The translations under genes were made by a program, and so were the position numbers. DNA of 64,000 nucleotides from Gammaproteobacteria bacterium (GTDB taxonomy: Bacteria; Pseudomonadota; Gammaproteobacteria; JACKNK01), in contig JACKNJ010000012.1 in NCBI GenBank assembly GCA_024234895.1, forward strand, positions 28,068 to 92,067. Direction: 5' to 3'. Below, one piece after another: positions 1-6,775 of the stretch. Within the stretch, counting starts at the first letter, position 1. Each line of letters opens with the position of its first letter. Below the pieces are notes generated by a model. The model was not told the origin of the DNA, did not search any database, and worked only from the letters and a program-made list of their open reading frames with translations.

Positions 1-900
1 GAGCATTACCGGTACGCGCGCGATCGGCAGCTGGTGATCGCGGAAGGGCAGCCGTTTGCCGATCTCTACGACGCGGTCCTGGGGGCTGAGGTCGCGGAGA
101 AACTGGGTTACCGGATCGGCGACCCGATCGTCGTCGCGCACGGGGCGAGTGATGTCAGTTTCGCCCGCCACGACGACAAGCCGTTCAAGGTGATCGGTAT
201 CCTCGCGCGCACCGGCACGCCGGTCGATCGCACCGTGCACGTCAGTCTGGAAGCGATCGAGGCCATCCATGTGGATTGGCAGAGCGGCGCGCCCATTCGC
301 GGCCTGTCGATTTCGGCGGAGCAGGCGCGGGCGATGGACCTGACCCCCAAGGCCATCACTGCGGCCCTGGTCGGTCTCAAGTCAAAGATCGCCACCTTCC
401 ACGTGCAGCGCGCCGTCAATGACTACGCCGAGGAACCGCTGTCGGCGATCCTGCCCGGCGTCGCGCTCAGCCAGCTCTGGGATCTGATCGGCATTGCCGA
501 GAACGCATTGCTGATCGTGTCGGTGTTCGTCGTCGTGGTCGGCCTGATCGGCATGTTGACGGCGCTGTTGATGAGCCTGAACGAACGCCGCCGCGAGATG
601 GCCATCCTGCGCTCGGTCGGCGCGCGGCCCGGCCATGTGTTCGCGCTGATCATGGGCGAGGCGGGCGTGCTCACCCTGCTGGGCGCGCTGTTCGGCGTGG
701 GCCTACTCTATCTGTTGCTGCTGGTCGGGCAGCCGATCGTCGAAAGCCGCTTCGGCCTGTTCATCGAGATCGGGGTCCTGTCGGCGCACGAGTGGAAGCT
801 GCTGGCCACGGTGGTCGGCGCGGGCTTCCTGGTCGGCGTCATTCCCAGCTATCGGGCGTATCGGCTGTCGCTGGCCGATGGCTTGTCGGTGCGGGTCTGA
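1..900 (+). CDS. ABC transporter permease, FtsX/MacB type (5' end outside window)
   Basis: The reading frame is open from the first base, so the gene starts upstream of the window. The visible part is the C-terminal 299 residues of an FtsX-domain permease: a soluble, MacB-like periplasmic segment, then a hydrophobic helix (LLIVSVFVVVVGLIGML), the conserved cytoplasmic loop NERRREMAILRSVGARPGHV, and two more membrane helices near the C terminus. The ERRREMAILRSVGA loop is the family signature that contacts the ATPase. These permeases act in lipoprotein sorting or in export of peptides and drugs. The ATPase partner is presumably further upstream and the substrate cannot be told. Family call is secure; specific role is not. 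Confidence 0.85.
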   Translation, partial: EHYRYARDRQLVIAEGQPFADLYDAVLGAEVAEKLGYRIGDPIVVAHGASDVSFARHDDKPFKVIGILARTGTPVDRTVHVSLEAIEAIHVDWQSGAPIRGLSISAEQARAMDLTPKAITAALVGLKSKIATFHVQRAVNDYAEEPLSAILPGVALSQLWDLIGIAENALLIVSVFVVVVGLIGMLTALLMSLNERRREMAILRSVGARPGHVFALIMGEAGVLTLLGALFGVGLLYLLLLVGQPIVESRFGLFIEIGVLSAHEWKLLATVVGAGFLVGVIPSYRAYRLSLADGLSVRV

Positions 901-931
901 TTCGTGAATCGGGGTGGTGAATCTGCGATCT

Positions 932-1004
932 GTAGGAGCGGCTTCAGCCGCGAAGGGCGTCAACGATCATTCCGGGTGCCGATCGCGGCTGAAGCCGCTC
1001 CTAC
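932..1004. repeat. REP palindrome pair (BIME-like), class GTAGGAGCGGC
   Basis: Two inverted copies of a 22-bp REP unit (932-953 and 983-1004) are separated by 29 bp. Each unit starts with GTAG and contains the small hairpin GCGGCTTCAGCCGC. The same unit recurs singly or in pairs at 52819, 58199-58282 and 61470-61523. GTAG-headed palindromes of this kind are typical of gammaproteobacterial REPs mobilised by RAYT transposases; no RAYT gene is in the window. It sits after the permease gene and before the ahpC promoter. Confidence 0.9.
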
Positions 1005-1119
1005 TGGTGGTACGAATCCCGAGTTGCCTTGAGTAAACGCCCGCTGAGCGGTAGCGGCGGTCGCGTCGCGGCCAGCCAGACACTTCTTGGGCTGAATCGA
1101 AGGGGCCGCCGTGGTGGCG

Positions 1120-1168
1120 CCGATAGGTTTTTCCGAACTAACCTATCGGAACATCCGAATTTTCTAAT
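1120..1168 (+). promoter_or_regulatory. ahpC promoter region with 10-bp inverted-repeat operator
   Basis: A perfect inverted repeat, CCGATAGGTT at 1120-1129 and AACCTATCGG at 1140-1149, is followed by a good -10 hexamer TCTAAT at 1163-1168. The palindrome ends where the -35 box would lie, which is the usual place for OxyR-type activation. The ATAG/CTAT half sites resemble OxyR contacts, but their spacing is not the canonical one. A related string, AACCTATCGAAC, lies upstream of oxyR (33125-33136). The leader from here to the ahpC start is about 90 nt. Confidence 0.5.
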
Positions 1169-1258
1169 GAATGAATCGCGGGCAGAGTGTCGCCACTGCC
1201 TGGTTACGGGCAGAAACAATTCCCGAACCCGAACATTCATTGAAATCGGAGATACCCC

Positions 1259-1828
1259 ATGTCCCTCATCAACACCAAGATCAAGCCGTTCACCGCGACC
1301 GCCTTCAAGGCGGGCGAGAAGGATTTCATCACCATCACCGACCAGGACGTGCTCGGTAAGTGGTCCGTGTTCTTCTTCTACCCGGCCGACTTCACCTTCG
1401 TCTGCCCGACCGAGCTGGGCGATCTGGCCGACCACTACGAGTGGCTGCAGGAGCGCGGCGTCGAGGTCTACTCGGTGTCCACCGACACCCACTTCACCCA
1501 CAAGGCCTGGCATGCCGATTCCGAGACCATCGGCAAGATCAAGTACCCGATGCTGGGCGACCAGCGCGGCATCCTGACCCGCAATTTCGAGTGCATGCGC
1601 GAGGACGAGGGCCTGGCCGATCGCGGCACCTTCCTGGTCGATCCGGACGGCGTGATCCAGGCCATGGAGATCACCGCCGAGGGCGTCGGTCGTGACGCCG
1701 AGGACCTGGTCCGCAAGGTCAAGGCCGCGCAGTACGTCCGCAACCATCCGGGCGAGGTCTGCCCGGCCGCGTGGAAGGAAGGCGAGGCCACCCTCGCGCC
1801 GTCCCTGGACCTGGTCGGCAAGATCTGA
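1259..1828 (+). CDS. ahpC: Alkyl hydroperoxide reductase subunit C (typical 2-Cys peroxiredoxin)
   Basis: AhpC reduces hydrogen peroxide, organic peroxides and peroxynitrite in the cytoplasm, and is re-reduced by AhpF encoded next door. The 189-residue protein has the family's normal length. The peroxidatic cysteine is C49 in FTFVCPTEL, and the resolving cysteine is about C168 in GEVCPAAW. The ATG at 1259 gives the standard AhpC N terminus (MSLINTKIKPF). A palindromic operator and a -10 box lie upstream, and a hairpin with a short T run separates it from ahpF. The bacterial disulfide-reductase-linked AhpC1 type is clear. Confidence 0.97.
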   Translation: MSLINTKIKPFTATAFKAGEKDFITITDQDVLGKWSVFFFYPADFTFVCPTELGDLADHYEWLQERGVEVYSVSTDTHFTHKAWHADSETIGKIKYPMLGDQRGILTRNFECMREDEGLADRGTFLVDPDGVIQAMEITAEGVGRDAEDLVRKVKAAQYVRNHPGEVCPAAWKEGEATLAPSLDLVGKI

Positions 1829-1840
1829 AGCCACCTCGAC

Positions 1841-1870
1841 GCACCGCCAGGAAAGCCTGGCGGTGCTTTC
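1841..1870 (+). terminator. Hairpin between ahpC and ahpF
   Basis: An 11-bp perfect stem (GCACCGCCAGG pairing with CCTGGCGGTGC) around an AAAG loop is followed by TTTC. It lies 13 bp after the ahpC stop. It probably acts as a partial terminator or as a 3' stabiliser, giving more ahpC than ahpF product. Confidence 0.7.
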
Positions 1871-1927
1871 AAACGAATCTTGCGGGCGGGCTCGAAAGAG
1901 CCGGCTCGCAGCAATGGGAGCACGTCA

Positions 1928-3514
1928 ATGATCACCCCCGAAATCAAGAAAGCCCTGAGCCACTACTTCCACACCATGAAGAAGCCGGTCACGGTCGTTC
2001 TTCAGACCGGCGAGCATGCCAAGCGCGCCGAGCTCGTGAGCTTCCTCGGCAAGATCTGCGAGCTCTCCGCCAACCTGGTGTTCCAGGAGCGCGAGACGCA
2101 TGGCGCGCTGCGCAGCCCGGTCAGCTTCACGCTCGAAGTCGACGGCGCGGCGACCGGCATCGTGTTCTCCGGCATCCCCGGCGGGCACGAGTTCAACTCG
2201 CTGATCCTGGCCATCCTGCAGGCCGCCGGCGCGGACATGAAGCTCGATGCGAGCATCCAGGCGCTGATCCGCGAGGTCCGCGAACCGCTGCGTTTCGAGA
2301 CCTTCATCAGCCTGAGCTGCCATAACTGCCCGGACGTGGTGCAGGCGCTGAACCAGTTCGCGCTGCTCAACCCGGGGATCTCCGCGGAGATGATCGACGG
2401 TGGCGTGTTCCCCGCGTTGATCAAGGAACGCGACATCCAGGGCGTGCCCGCCGTGTTCCTGAACGGCGAGCTGTTCGCGACCGGCAAGGTCGATGCCGCC
2501 GTGCTGCTCGACAAGTTGATCGAGCGGCATCCGGCGATGGCCAGGAACGGCGGTCAGCCCGCTCTGCCGTTGCAGGACGTGACCGTCATCGGCGGTGGTC
2601 CGGCCGGTGTCGCGGCGGCGATCTACAGCGCCCGCAAGGGCCTCAAGGTCACGCTGATCGGCGAGCGTCTGGGCGGCCAGGTCAAGGACACCATGGGCAT
2701 CGAGAACCTCATCTCGGTGCCCTCGACCACCGGTCCGCAACTGGCCGGCAACCTTCAGGCGCACCTCGGCGAGTACGAAGTCACCGTCAAGGAACACCTG
2801 CGCGTGACCGGCGTCGAGGCCGGCAACGTCAAGCGCGTGACCCTGTCCTCGGGCGAGGTCATCGAGACCCGCGCGTTGATCGTCGCCACCGGCGCCCGCT
2901 GGCGCGAACTGGGCGTGCCGGGCGAGAAGGAAAACATCGGCAACGGCGTGGCCTACTGCCCGCACTGCGATGGCCCGTTCTTCAAGGGACGCGACGTGGC
3001 GGTGATCGGTGGTGGCAATTCCGGTATCGAGGCCGCGCTGGACCTGGCCGGCATCGTCCGCTCGGTGACCGTGTTCGAGTACCTGCCGCACCTGAAGGCG
3101 GACCAGGTGCTGGTCGATCAGGCCATCGCGCGGGACAACATCACCATCGTCACCAACGCGGCGACCAGGCAGATCGTCGCGGACAACGGCAAGGTGGTGG
3201 GCATCGAGTACGAGGATCGCGCCACCGGCGAGATCAAGCGTGACGAACTGGCCGGCGTGTTCATCCAGATCGGCCTGCTGCCCAACAGCCAGGTGGTCGC
3301 CGATCTGGTCGAGACCAAGCCCTGGGGCGAGATTGTCATCAACGAGAAGTGCGAAACCTCCGTGCCGGGCATCTACGCCTGCGGCGACGTCACCACGGTG
3401 CCGTACAAGCAGATCGTGATCGCGATGGGCGAGGGCGCGAAGGCCTCGCTGGCGGCGTTCGAATACCTGCTGATGCATGAGGTGGAGACGACCGCGACCG
3501 CGCAGGCCGCCTGA
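1928..3514 (+). CDS. ahpF: Alkyl hydroperoxide reductase subunit F (NADH-dependent)
   Basis: This flavoprotein passes electrons from NADH through FAD and two dithiols to AhpC. The 528-residue product has an N-terminal double thioredoxin fold with its redox pair in CHNC (C131/C134), then a thioredoxin-reductase-like half with the FAD motif VIGGGPAGVAAA, the active pair in CPHC (C344/C347), the NAD(H) motif VIGGGNSGIEAA and a C-terminal CGDVTTVPYKQI FAD motif. An in-frame codon 48 bases earlier exists, but the ATG at 1928 follows GGGAG and gives the family N terminus. It is cotranscribed with ahpC. Confidence 0.97.
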   Translation: MITPEIKKALSHYFHTMKKPVTVVLQTGEHAKRAELVSFLGKICELSANLVFQERETHGALRSPVSFTLEVDGAATGIVFSGIPGGHEFNSLILAILQAAGADMKLDASIQALIREVREPLRFETFISLSCHNCPDVVQALNQFALLNPGISAEMIDGGVFPALIKERDIQGVPAVFLNGELFATGKVDAAVLLDKLIERHPAMARNGGQPALPLQDVTVIGGGPAGVAAAIYSARKGLKVTLIGERLGGQVKDTMGIENLISVPSTTGPQLAGNLQAHLGEYEVTVKEHLRVTGVEAGNVKRVTLSSGEVIETRALIVATGARWRELGVPGEKENIGNGVAYCPHCDGPFFKGRDVAVIGGGNSGIEAALDLAGIVRSVTVFEYLPHLKADQVLVDQAIARDNITIVTNAATRQIVADNGKVVGIEYEDRATGEIKRDELAGVFIQIGLLPNSQVVADLVETKPWGEIVINEKCETSVPGIYACGDVTTVPYKQIVIAMGEGAKASLAAFEYLLMHEVETTATAQAA

Positions 3515-3899
3515 CCCGCATTCAGCCACGGGCCTGACCCGGCGACCCCGAATGTTCGTCCGCTTGGCGCGCTTTCCAGCGGCAATCGTGGCCCCATCGA
3601 CCAGGTTTCCGACGAAATCGGTGGGGCCTGTACGGTGTTCAAGCGGATGGCGGCCAACGCTGTCGATGTCGCCAATAACCCGTGTCAGCCACTCCTGATC
3701 GGCGCGATCGACGACACGAGGATCGATTGCGACGCACATGGCGCCTCGGTGCCCACGCCGCCACTGGTCGCCCTGCTCGTGATGGGTCTCCCCGCGTTGT
3801 TCGCATCACGTTTGCGGAATTGGCGCTGACCAGTGCAATTCGGGCGCGGAGTGCTTCACTCCAATATGAAGACACTCTCGAACGTGGCGGGGCGTGAAC
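3515..3899. other. Intergenic stretch with no convincing gene
   Basis: Short open frames exist on both strands (for example 3635-3829 on the plus strand), but none has a good ribosome site, a familiar domain or clean codon usage. A 15-bp palindrome near its right end is listed separately. Confidence 0.5.
3848..3862. promoter_or_regulatory. Small palindrome upstream of the Cys-rich ORF
   Basis: GGAGTG and CACTCC flank a CTT centre, about 38 bp before the ATG at 3900. It could be an operator or a leader hairpin for the next gene. Nothing identifies a regulator. Confidence 0.3.
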
Positions 3900-4262
3900 A
3901 TGGCGTTGCACAAAGACGGTGTCGCGGTGGGCTGCGAGAACTGCGTGTTCGCGGGTCAGTCGGATGCGCGGTCGTTCGACGTGCGCGTGCCGATCACCGA
4001 GCAGGCCGGCGCGTTCTCGGGTGACGCCCTCATCCGCTGCGAGATCGCGCCAGCGGGGCATCGGCTCACGCTGGTGTCGCTCCGGCAGGCCCAGGCCGAG
4101 GTGCCCGTGTCACCACAGGCGCGGGCGCATGTCCAGAACGTGCTCGACCAGGTGGCCAGCCACCGGGTCTGCGGCAACGAGCATGTCTGTCCGTCCGAGG
4201 TCGTTGCGACATGTCGCCGAATCGAGGGCCGACGCAAGGACGGCTGTGACCCGGATGCATGA
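3900..4262 (+). CDS. Small cysteine-rich hypothetical protein
   Basis: I do not recognise this 120-residue protein. Codon third positions are strongly G/C throughout and GGGG lies 7 bp before the ATG, so it looks real; a GTG six bases earlier (3894) is the alternative start. It has an N-terminal CENC (CxxC) pair and further cysteines, two of them flanking NEH in the C-terminal half (VCGNEHVC), which suggests metal binding or redox function. No signal peptide or membrane helix is visible. It lies between ahpF and a bidirectional terminator, so it may be read with the ahp genes or alone. Confidence 0.55.
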   Translation: MALHKDGVAVGCENCVFAGQSDARSFDVRVPITEQAGAFSGDALIRCEIAPAGHRLTLVSLRQAQAEVPVSPQARAHVQNVLDQVASHRVCGNEHVCPSEVVATCRRIEGRRKDGCDPDA

Positions 4263-4303
4263 ATTCGATTGGCGTGGTTCCGCCTGAACGTCGGCCCACA
4301 ACC

Positions 4304-4342
4304 ATAAAAAAAGGCCCGCCTCTTTCGAGACGGGCCTTTTTC
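4304..4342. terminator. Bidirectional rho-independent terminator
   Basis: A GC-rich stem (AAAAAGGCCCG pairing with CGGGCCTTTTT) has an A run on one side and a T run on the other. It therefore terminates both the plus-strand Cys-rich gene and the minus-strand fccA-fccB operon, which converge here. Confidence 0.92.
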
Positions 4343-4379
4343 GTTACGGCAGATCGCCCAATGAATGGGCAGAGTCCGA

Positions 4380-5648
4380 TCAGCCGAACATTTCGCCGGT
4401 GATGTTGTTGTACCAGCTTTCCGCGAACACGGCTTCCAGCATGCGGTTGCCGTCCGCCGGGGTCAGACCGCCCGCGCCCTTGACGGAGGCGATCTTGCCG
4501 TCGGCGTGGTTCATCTCGTAGACCGCCGCGACGGAGATACCGTAGTTCGGGGCGACCAGCGAGTAGCAGGTGTTGACCCAGGCCGGTTCCGGCACGTCGA
4601 CGCCCTTGAGCATCGCGACCACGGCCGCGGCGCAGACCTTGGCCTCGGAGTTGGCGGCGTAGCCGGACTTCGGCAGCGGGGACGCGATGGCGGCGTCGCC
4701 GATGACGTGCACGCCGGCGTGGATGGTCGACTCGAAGGAGGTCGGGTGCACCGGGCACCAGCCCTTTTCGTTGGTCAGGCCGGCGACATGGGCGATATCC
4801 CCCGCCTTCTGGTCCGGGATGATGCAGGCGACATCGGCCTTGATGTCCTCGACGTCGGTTTCCAGGGTCATGGCGTCGGCGTTGAAGGCATTGACCTTGG
4901 TCGTGTGCCGGTAATCGATCATCGAGTTGTCGGTGCCGAAGCCGTAGTTGTCCTTCCAGCCCTGCACGAACAGGCCCTGCTTGGAGAACTTGCCCTTCGG
5001 ATCGAGCGCGATGATCTTGGAGTTCGGCTTATGCGTCTTCAGATAGTGCGCGACCATCGAGATGCGCTCCGCCGGCCCGGGCGGGCAACGGAACGGATCG
5101 TTCGGCGGGGCGATGACGAACACGCCGCCATTCGGCATGGCTTCGAGCTGGCTGCGCAGCAGTTCGGTCTGCGGGCCGGCCTTCCAGGCGTGCGGGGCCT
5201 TCTCGGCGTTGTAGCCTTCGATGTTGTCCTGGAAGGCGATACCCGGAGAGACGACCAAGCGGTCGTAGCCCATCGAACCGCCGCTCTTCAGGGTGACGGT
5301 CTTGCCAGCGGCATCGATGCCGGTGACGTAGTCGTGCACGACGGTGACGCCGTGGCCGGCGAGGTTCTTGTAGTCGAAGGTGATCGACGACATCGGACGC
5401 AGGCCGCCGATGACCCAGTTGGAGCCGGGGCAGGTGGCATAGGTCTCGTTCGGCTCGATCAGGGTGACGTCGATGCTCGGGTCGAGGCGCTTGATGTACT
5501 TGGCGGCGATGACGCCACCGAAGCCACCGCCGATGACGACGACCTTGGAACCACTGGCGGCACGCACGTTGTGGGTGCCGAACATCATGGTGGAGAGCGC
5601 AGCAGCGGCGCCGGCAGCTTTGACGAATCCGCGACGGGAAATGGTCAT
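4380..5648 (-). CDS. fccB: Flavocytochrome c sulfide dehydrogenase, flavoprotein subunit
   Basis: FccB oxidises sulfide in the periplasm and passes electrons through FAD to the cytochrome subunit. The 422-residue product starts with a twin-arginine signal (SRRGFVKAAGAAAALS). The Rossmann motif VVVIGGGFGGVIAAKY follows at about residue 37. Cysteines match the known active-site trio: C73 in ATCPGSNW (covalent FAD in the Allochromatium enzyme) and the redox pair C188 (FRCPPGP) and C361 (NTCYSL). The C-terminal part matches the FCSD flavin-binding domain. It follows fccA by 21 bp on the same strand. This is the main hint that the host oxidises reduced sulfur. Confidence 0.95.
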   Translation of the reverse strand: MTISRRGFVKAAGAAAALSTMMFGTHNVRAASGSKVVVIGGGFGGVIAAKYIKRLDPSIDVTLIEPNETYATCPGSNWVIGGLRPMSSITFDYKNLAGHGVTVVHDYVTGIDAAGKTVTLKSGGSMGYDRLVVSPGIAFQDNIEGYNAEKAPHAWKAGPQTELLRSQLEAMPNGGVFVIAPPNDPFRCPPGPAERISMVAHYLKTHKPNSKIIALDPKGKFSKQGLFVQGWKDNYGFGTDNSMIDYRHTTKVNAFNADAMTLETDVEDIKADVACIIPDQKAGDIAHVAGLTNEKGWCPVHPTSFESTIHAGVHVIGDAAIASPLPKSGYAANSEAKVCAAAVVAMLKGVDVPEPAWVNTCYSLVAPNYGISVAAVYEMNHADGKIASVKGAGGLTPADGNRMLEAVFAESWYNNITGEMFG

Positions 5649-5669
5649 GTTTTTATCCTCCTCGGATTC

Positions 5670-6008
5670 TTATTTCAGCGAGCCGAAGTATTCGGCCATC
5701 GCCTTGATCTCGCCGTCGGAGTAACCCTTGGCGATGCGGCCCATGATGGTGGCCGGACGCGCGCCGGACTTGAAGTTGCCCATGGCCTGTTCCAGGTAGC
5801 TGGCCGGCAGGCCCTTCAACGGGGGCGCGGCGCCACGGCTGACGCCGTCGACACCGTGGCAGCCGAAGCAGGTGCGGGCGATCGCGTCGCCGCCGGCATC
5901 GACAGCCTGATGCGGCGGGGCTTCCGCCGCCGGCGCGTCGGCGGCCATCGCGGGCGCGCCGAGCAGGGAGGCCATCGCAATGGCCAGCGCAGGCAAGGTC
6001 TTTTTCAT
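5670..6008 (-). CDS. fccA: Flavocytochrome c cytochrome subunit (monoheme c-type)
   Basis: A 112-residue secreted c-type cytochrome. The signal peptide ends near AMAADAP. One heme motif, CFGCH (C47-H51), is followed by a likely axial methionine in TIMGRIAKGY (about M89). It is the electron acceptor from FccB and would pass electrons to the respiratory chain. The Allochromatium FccA has two hemes and is about twice as long; this is the short single-heme type. It is first in the operon and has a GGAGG-like ribosome site. The call rests mostly on its tight linkage to fccB. Confidence 0.9.
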   Translation of the reverse strand: MKKTLPALAIAMASLLGAPAMAADAPAAEAPPHQAVDAGGDAIARTCFGCHGVDGVSRGAAPPLKGLPASYLEQAMGNFKSGARPATIMGRIAKGYSDGEIKAMAEYFGSLK

Positions 6009-6187
6009 TTCTTATATCCTCCAAGGATGGTGGTTATCGCGTTGCATAAGGCAACGGCCCCCTCTAATAGCCGTTGGGGCCCTGAATTGCAAAGTTTTTC
6101 CTCGTTTTGGTGCACGTTGCTTTCCCTATTGGTGCGTAGTTTGCCGTTGCAGGAAGCCACATCGGCTTCGCGATGAGGAGAACCATC

Positions 6188-6733
6188 ATGAATACGCGCA
6201 CCACGATCATCGCCACGATGCTTTGCGGCGGCCTGGCCATGGGCGGTCCGGCGACCGCCAGCGACGCCACCACCAGTGCCGCGATCGGCGGTCTTTCCGG
6301 GGCCCTGCTGGGCAGTTGGGTCGGGTCCGACGAGCATCATTCCCGCAATGCCGTCCTGCTCGGCCTGATCGGCGCCGGTACCGGCTACGCGATCGGCAAC
6401 GAGAACGACAAGGCCGTCGCTCCGCAGGTCTCGCAGGTGGTGGTGCCCATCGCCACGGCGGGCACCGCCGCCTCGTCCGCACCGATCCGCTGGGCCGCGC
6501 CGGGCAACAGTGGCGGATATCAGATGCTGTCCGCGCCGCCGGCCTACGGTCATGTCCATGCACGCAATCGTTGCGAGCCGGTCGAGGTGGATGTGTGGAT
6601 GAACGGTCGTCCGCGGGTGATCGAGACGACCGCCTGCCGTCAGCCGGATGGCGCCTGGGTGATCGCTGACAACGGCCCGGATCACGGGCGTGGTCAGCGC
6701 GAACGTGGCTGGAATCGCGGACGCCGTTGGTAG
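6188..6733 (+). CDS. Secreted glycine-zipper protein, unknown function
   Basis: A 181-residue protein with a signal peptide (cut near GPATAS), then a glycine-zipper membrane segment (AAIGGLSGALLGSWVG, then LLGLIGAGTGYAIGNEND) as in outer-membrane Rcs/17-kDa-type proteins. The C-terminal part has a conserved-looking pair of cysteines (RCEPVEVDVW and TACRQPDGAW) and ends in an Arg/Gly-rich tail. There is no lipobox cysteine at the expected cleavage site. The ATG at 6188 follows GAGGAG; an ATG 15 bases earlier is less likely. It diverges from fccAB and precedes the two-component system. Confidence 0.7.
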   Translation: MNTRTTIIATMLCGGLAMGGPATASDATTSAAIGGLSGALLGSWVGSDEHHSRNAVLLGLIGAGTGYAIGNENDKAVAPQVSQVVVPIATAGTAASSAPIRWAAPGNSGGYQMLSAPPAYGHVHARNRCEPVEVDVWMNGRPRVIETTACRQPDGAWVIADNGPDHGRGQRERGWNRGRRW

Positions 6734-6775
6734 GCGCATCGCCCATAATCACGCCTCCATGAGCAAGGTGTGGCG

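Noticed and set aside
1120..1149. Canonical OxyR box at ahpC
   Set aside because: The ATAG and CTAT elements are present but not at the n7 spacing; kept only as a candidate operator.
1925..3739. 604-codon open frame on the minus strand across ahpF
   Set aside because: It lies wholly over a certain gene; GC-rich codons leave the antisense frame open by chance. Composition is Asp/His/Arg-rich and no domain is seen.
3635..3829. 64-codon ORF after ahpF
   Set aside because: No ribosome site, no recognisable motif and atypical codon usage compared with neighbours.
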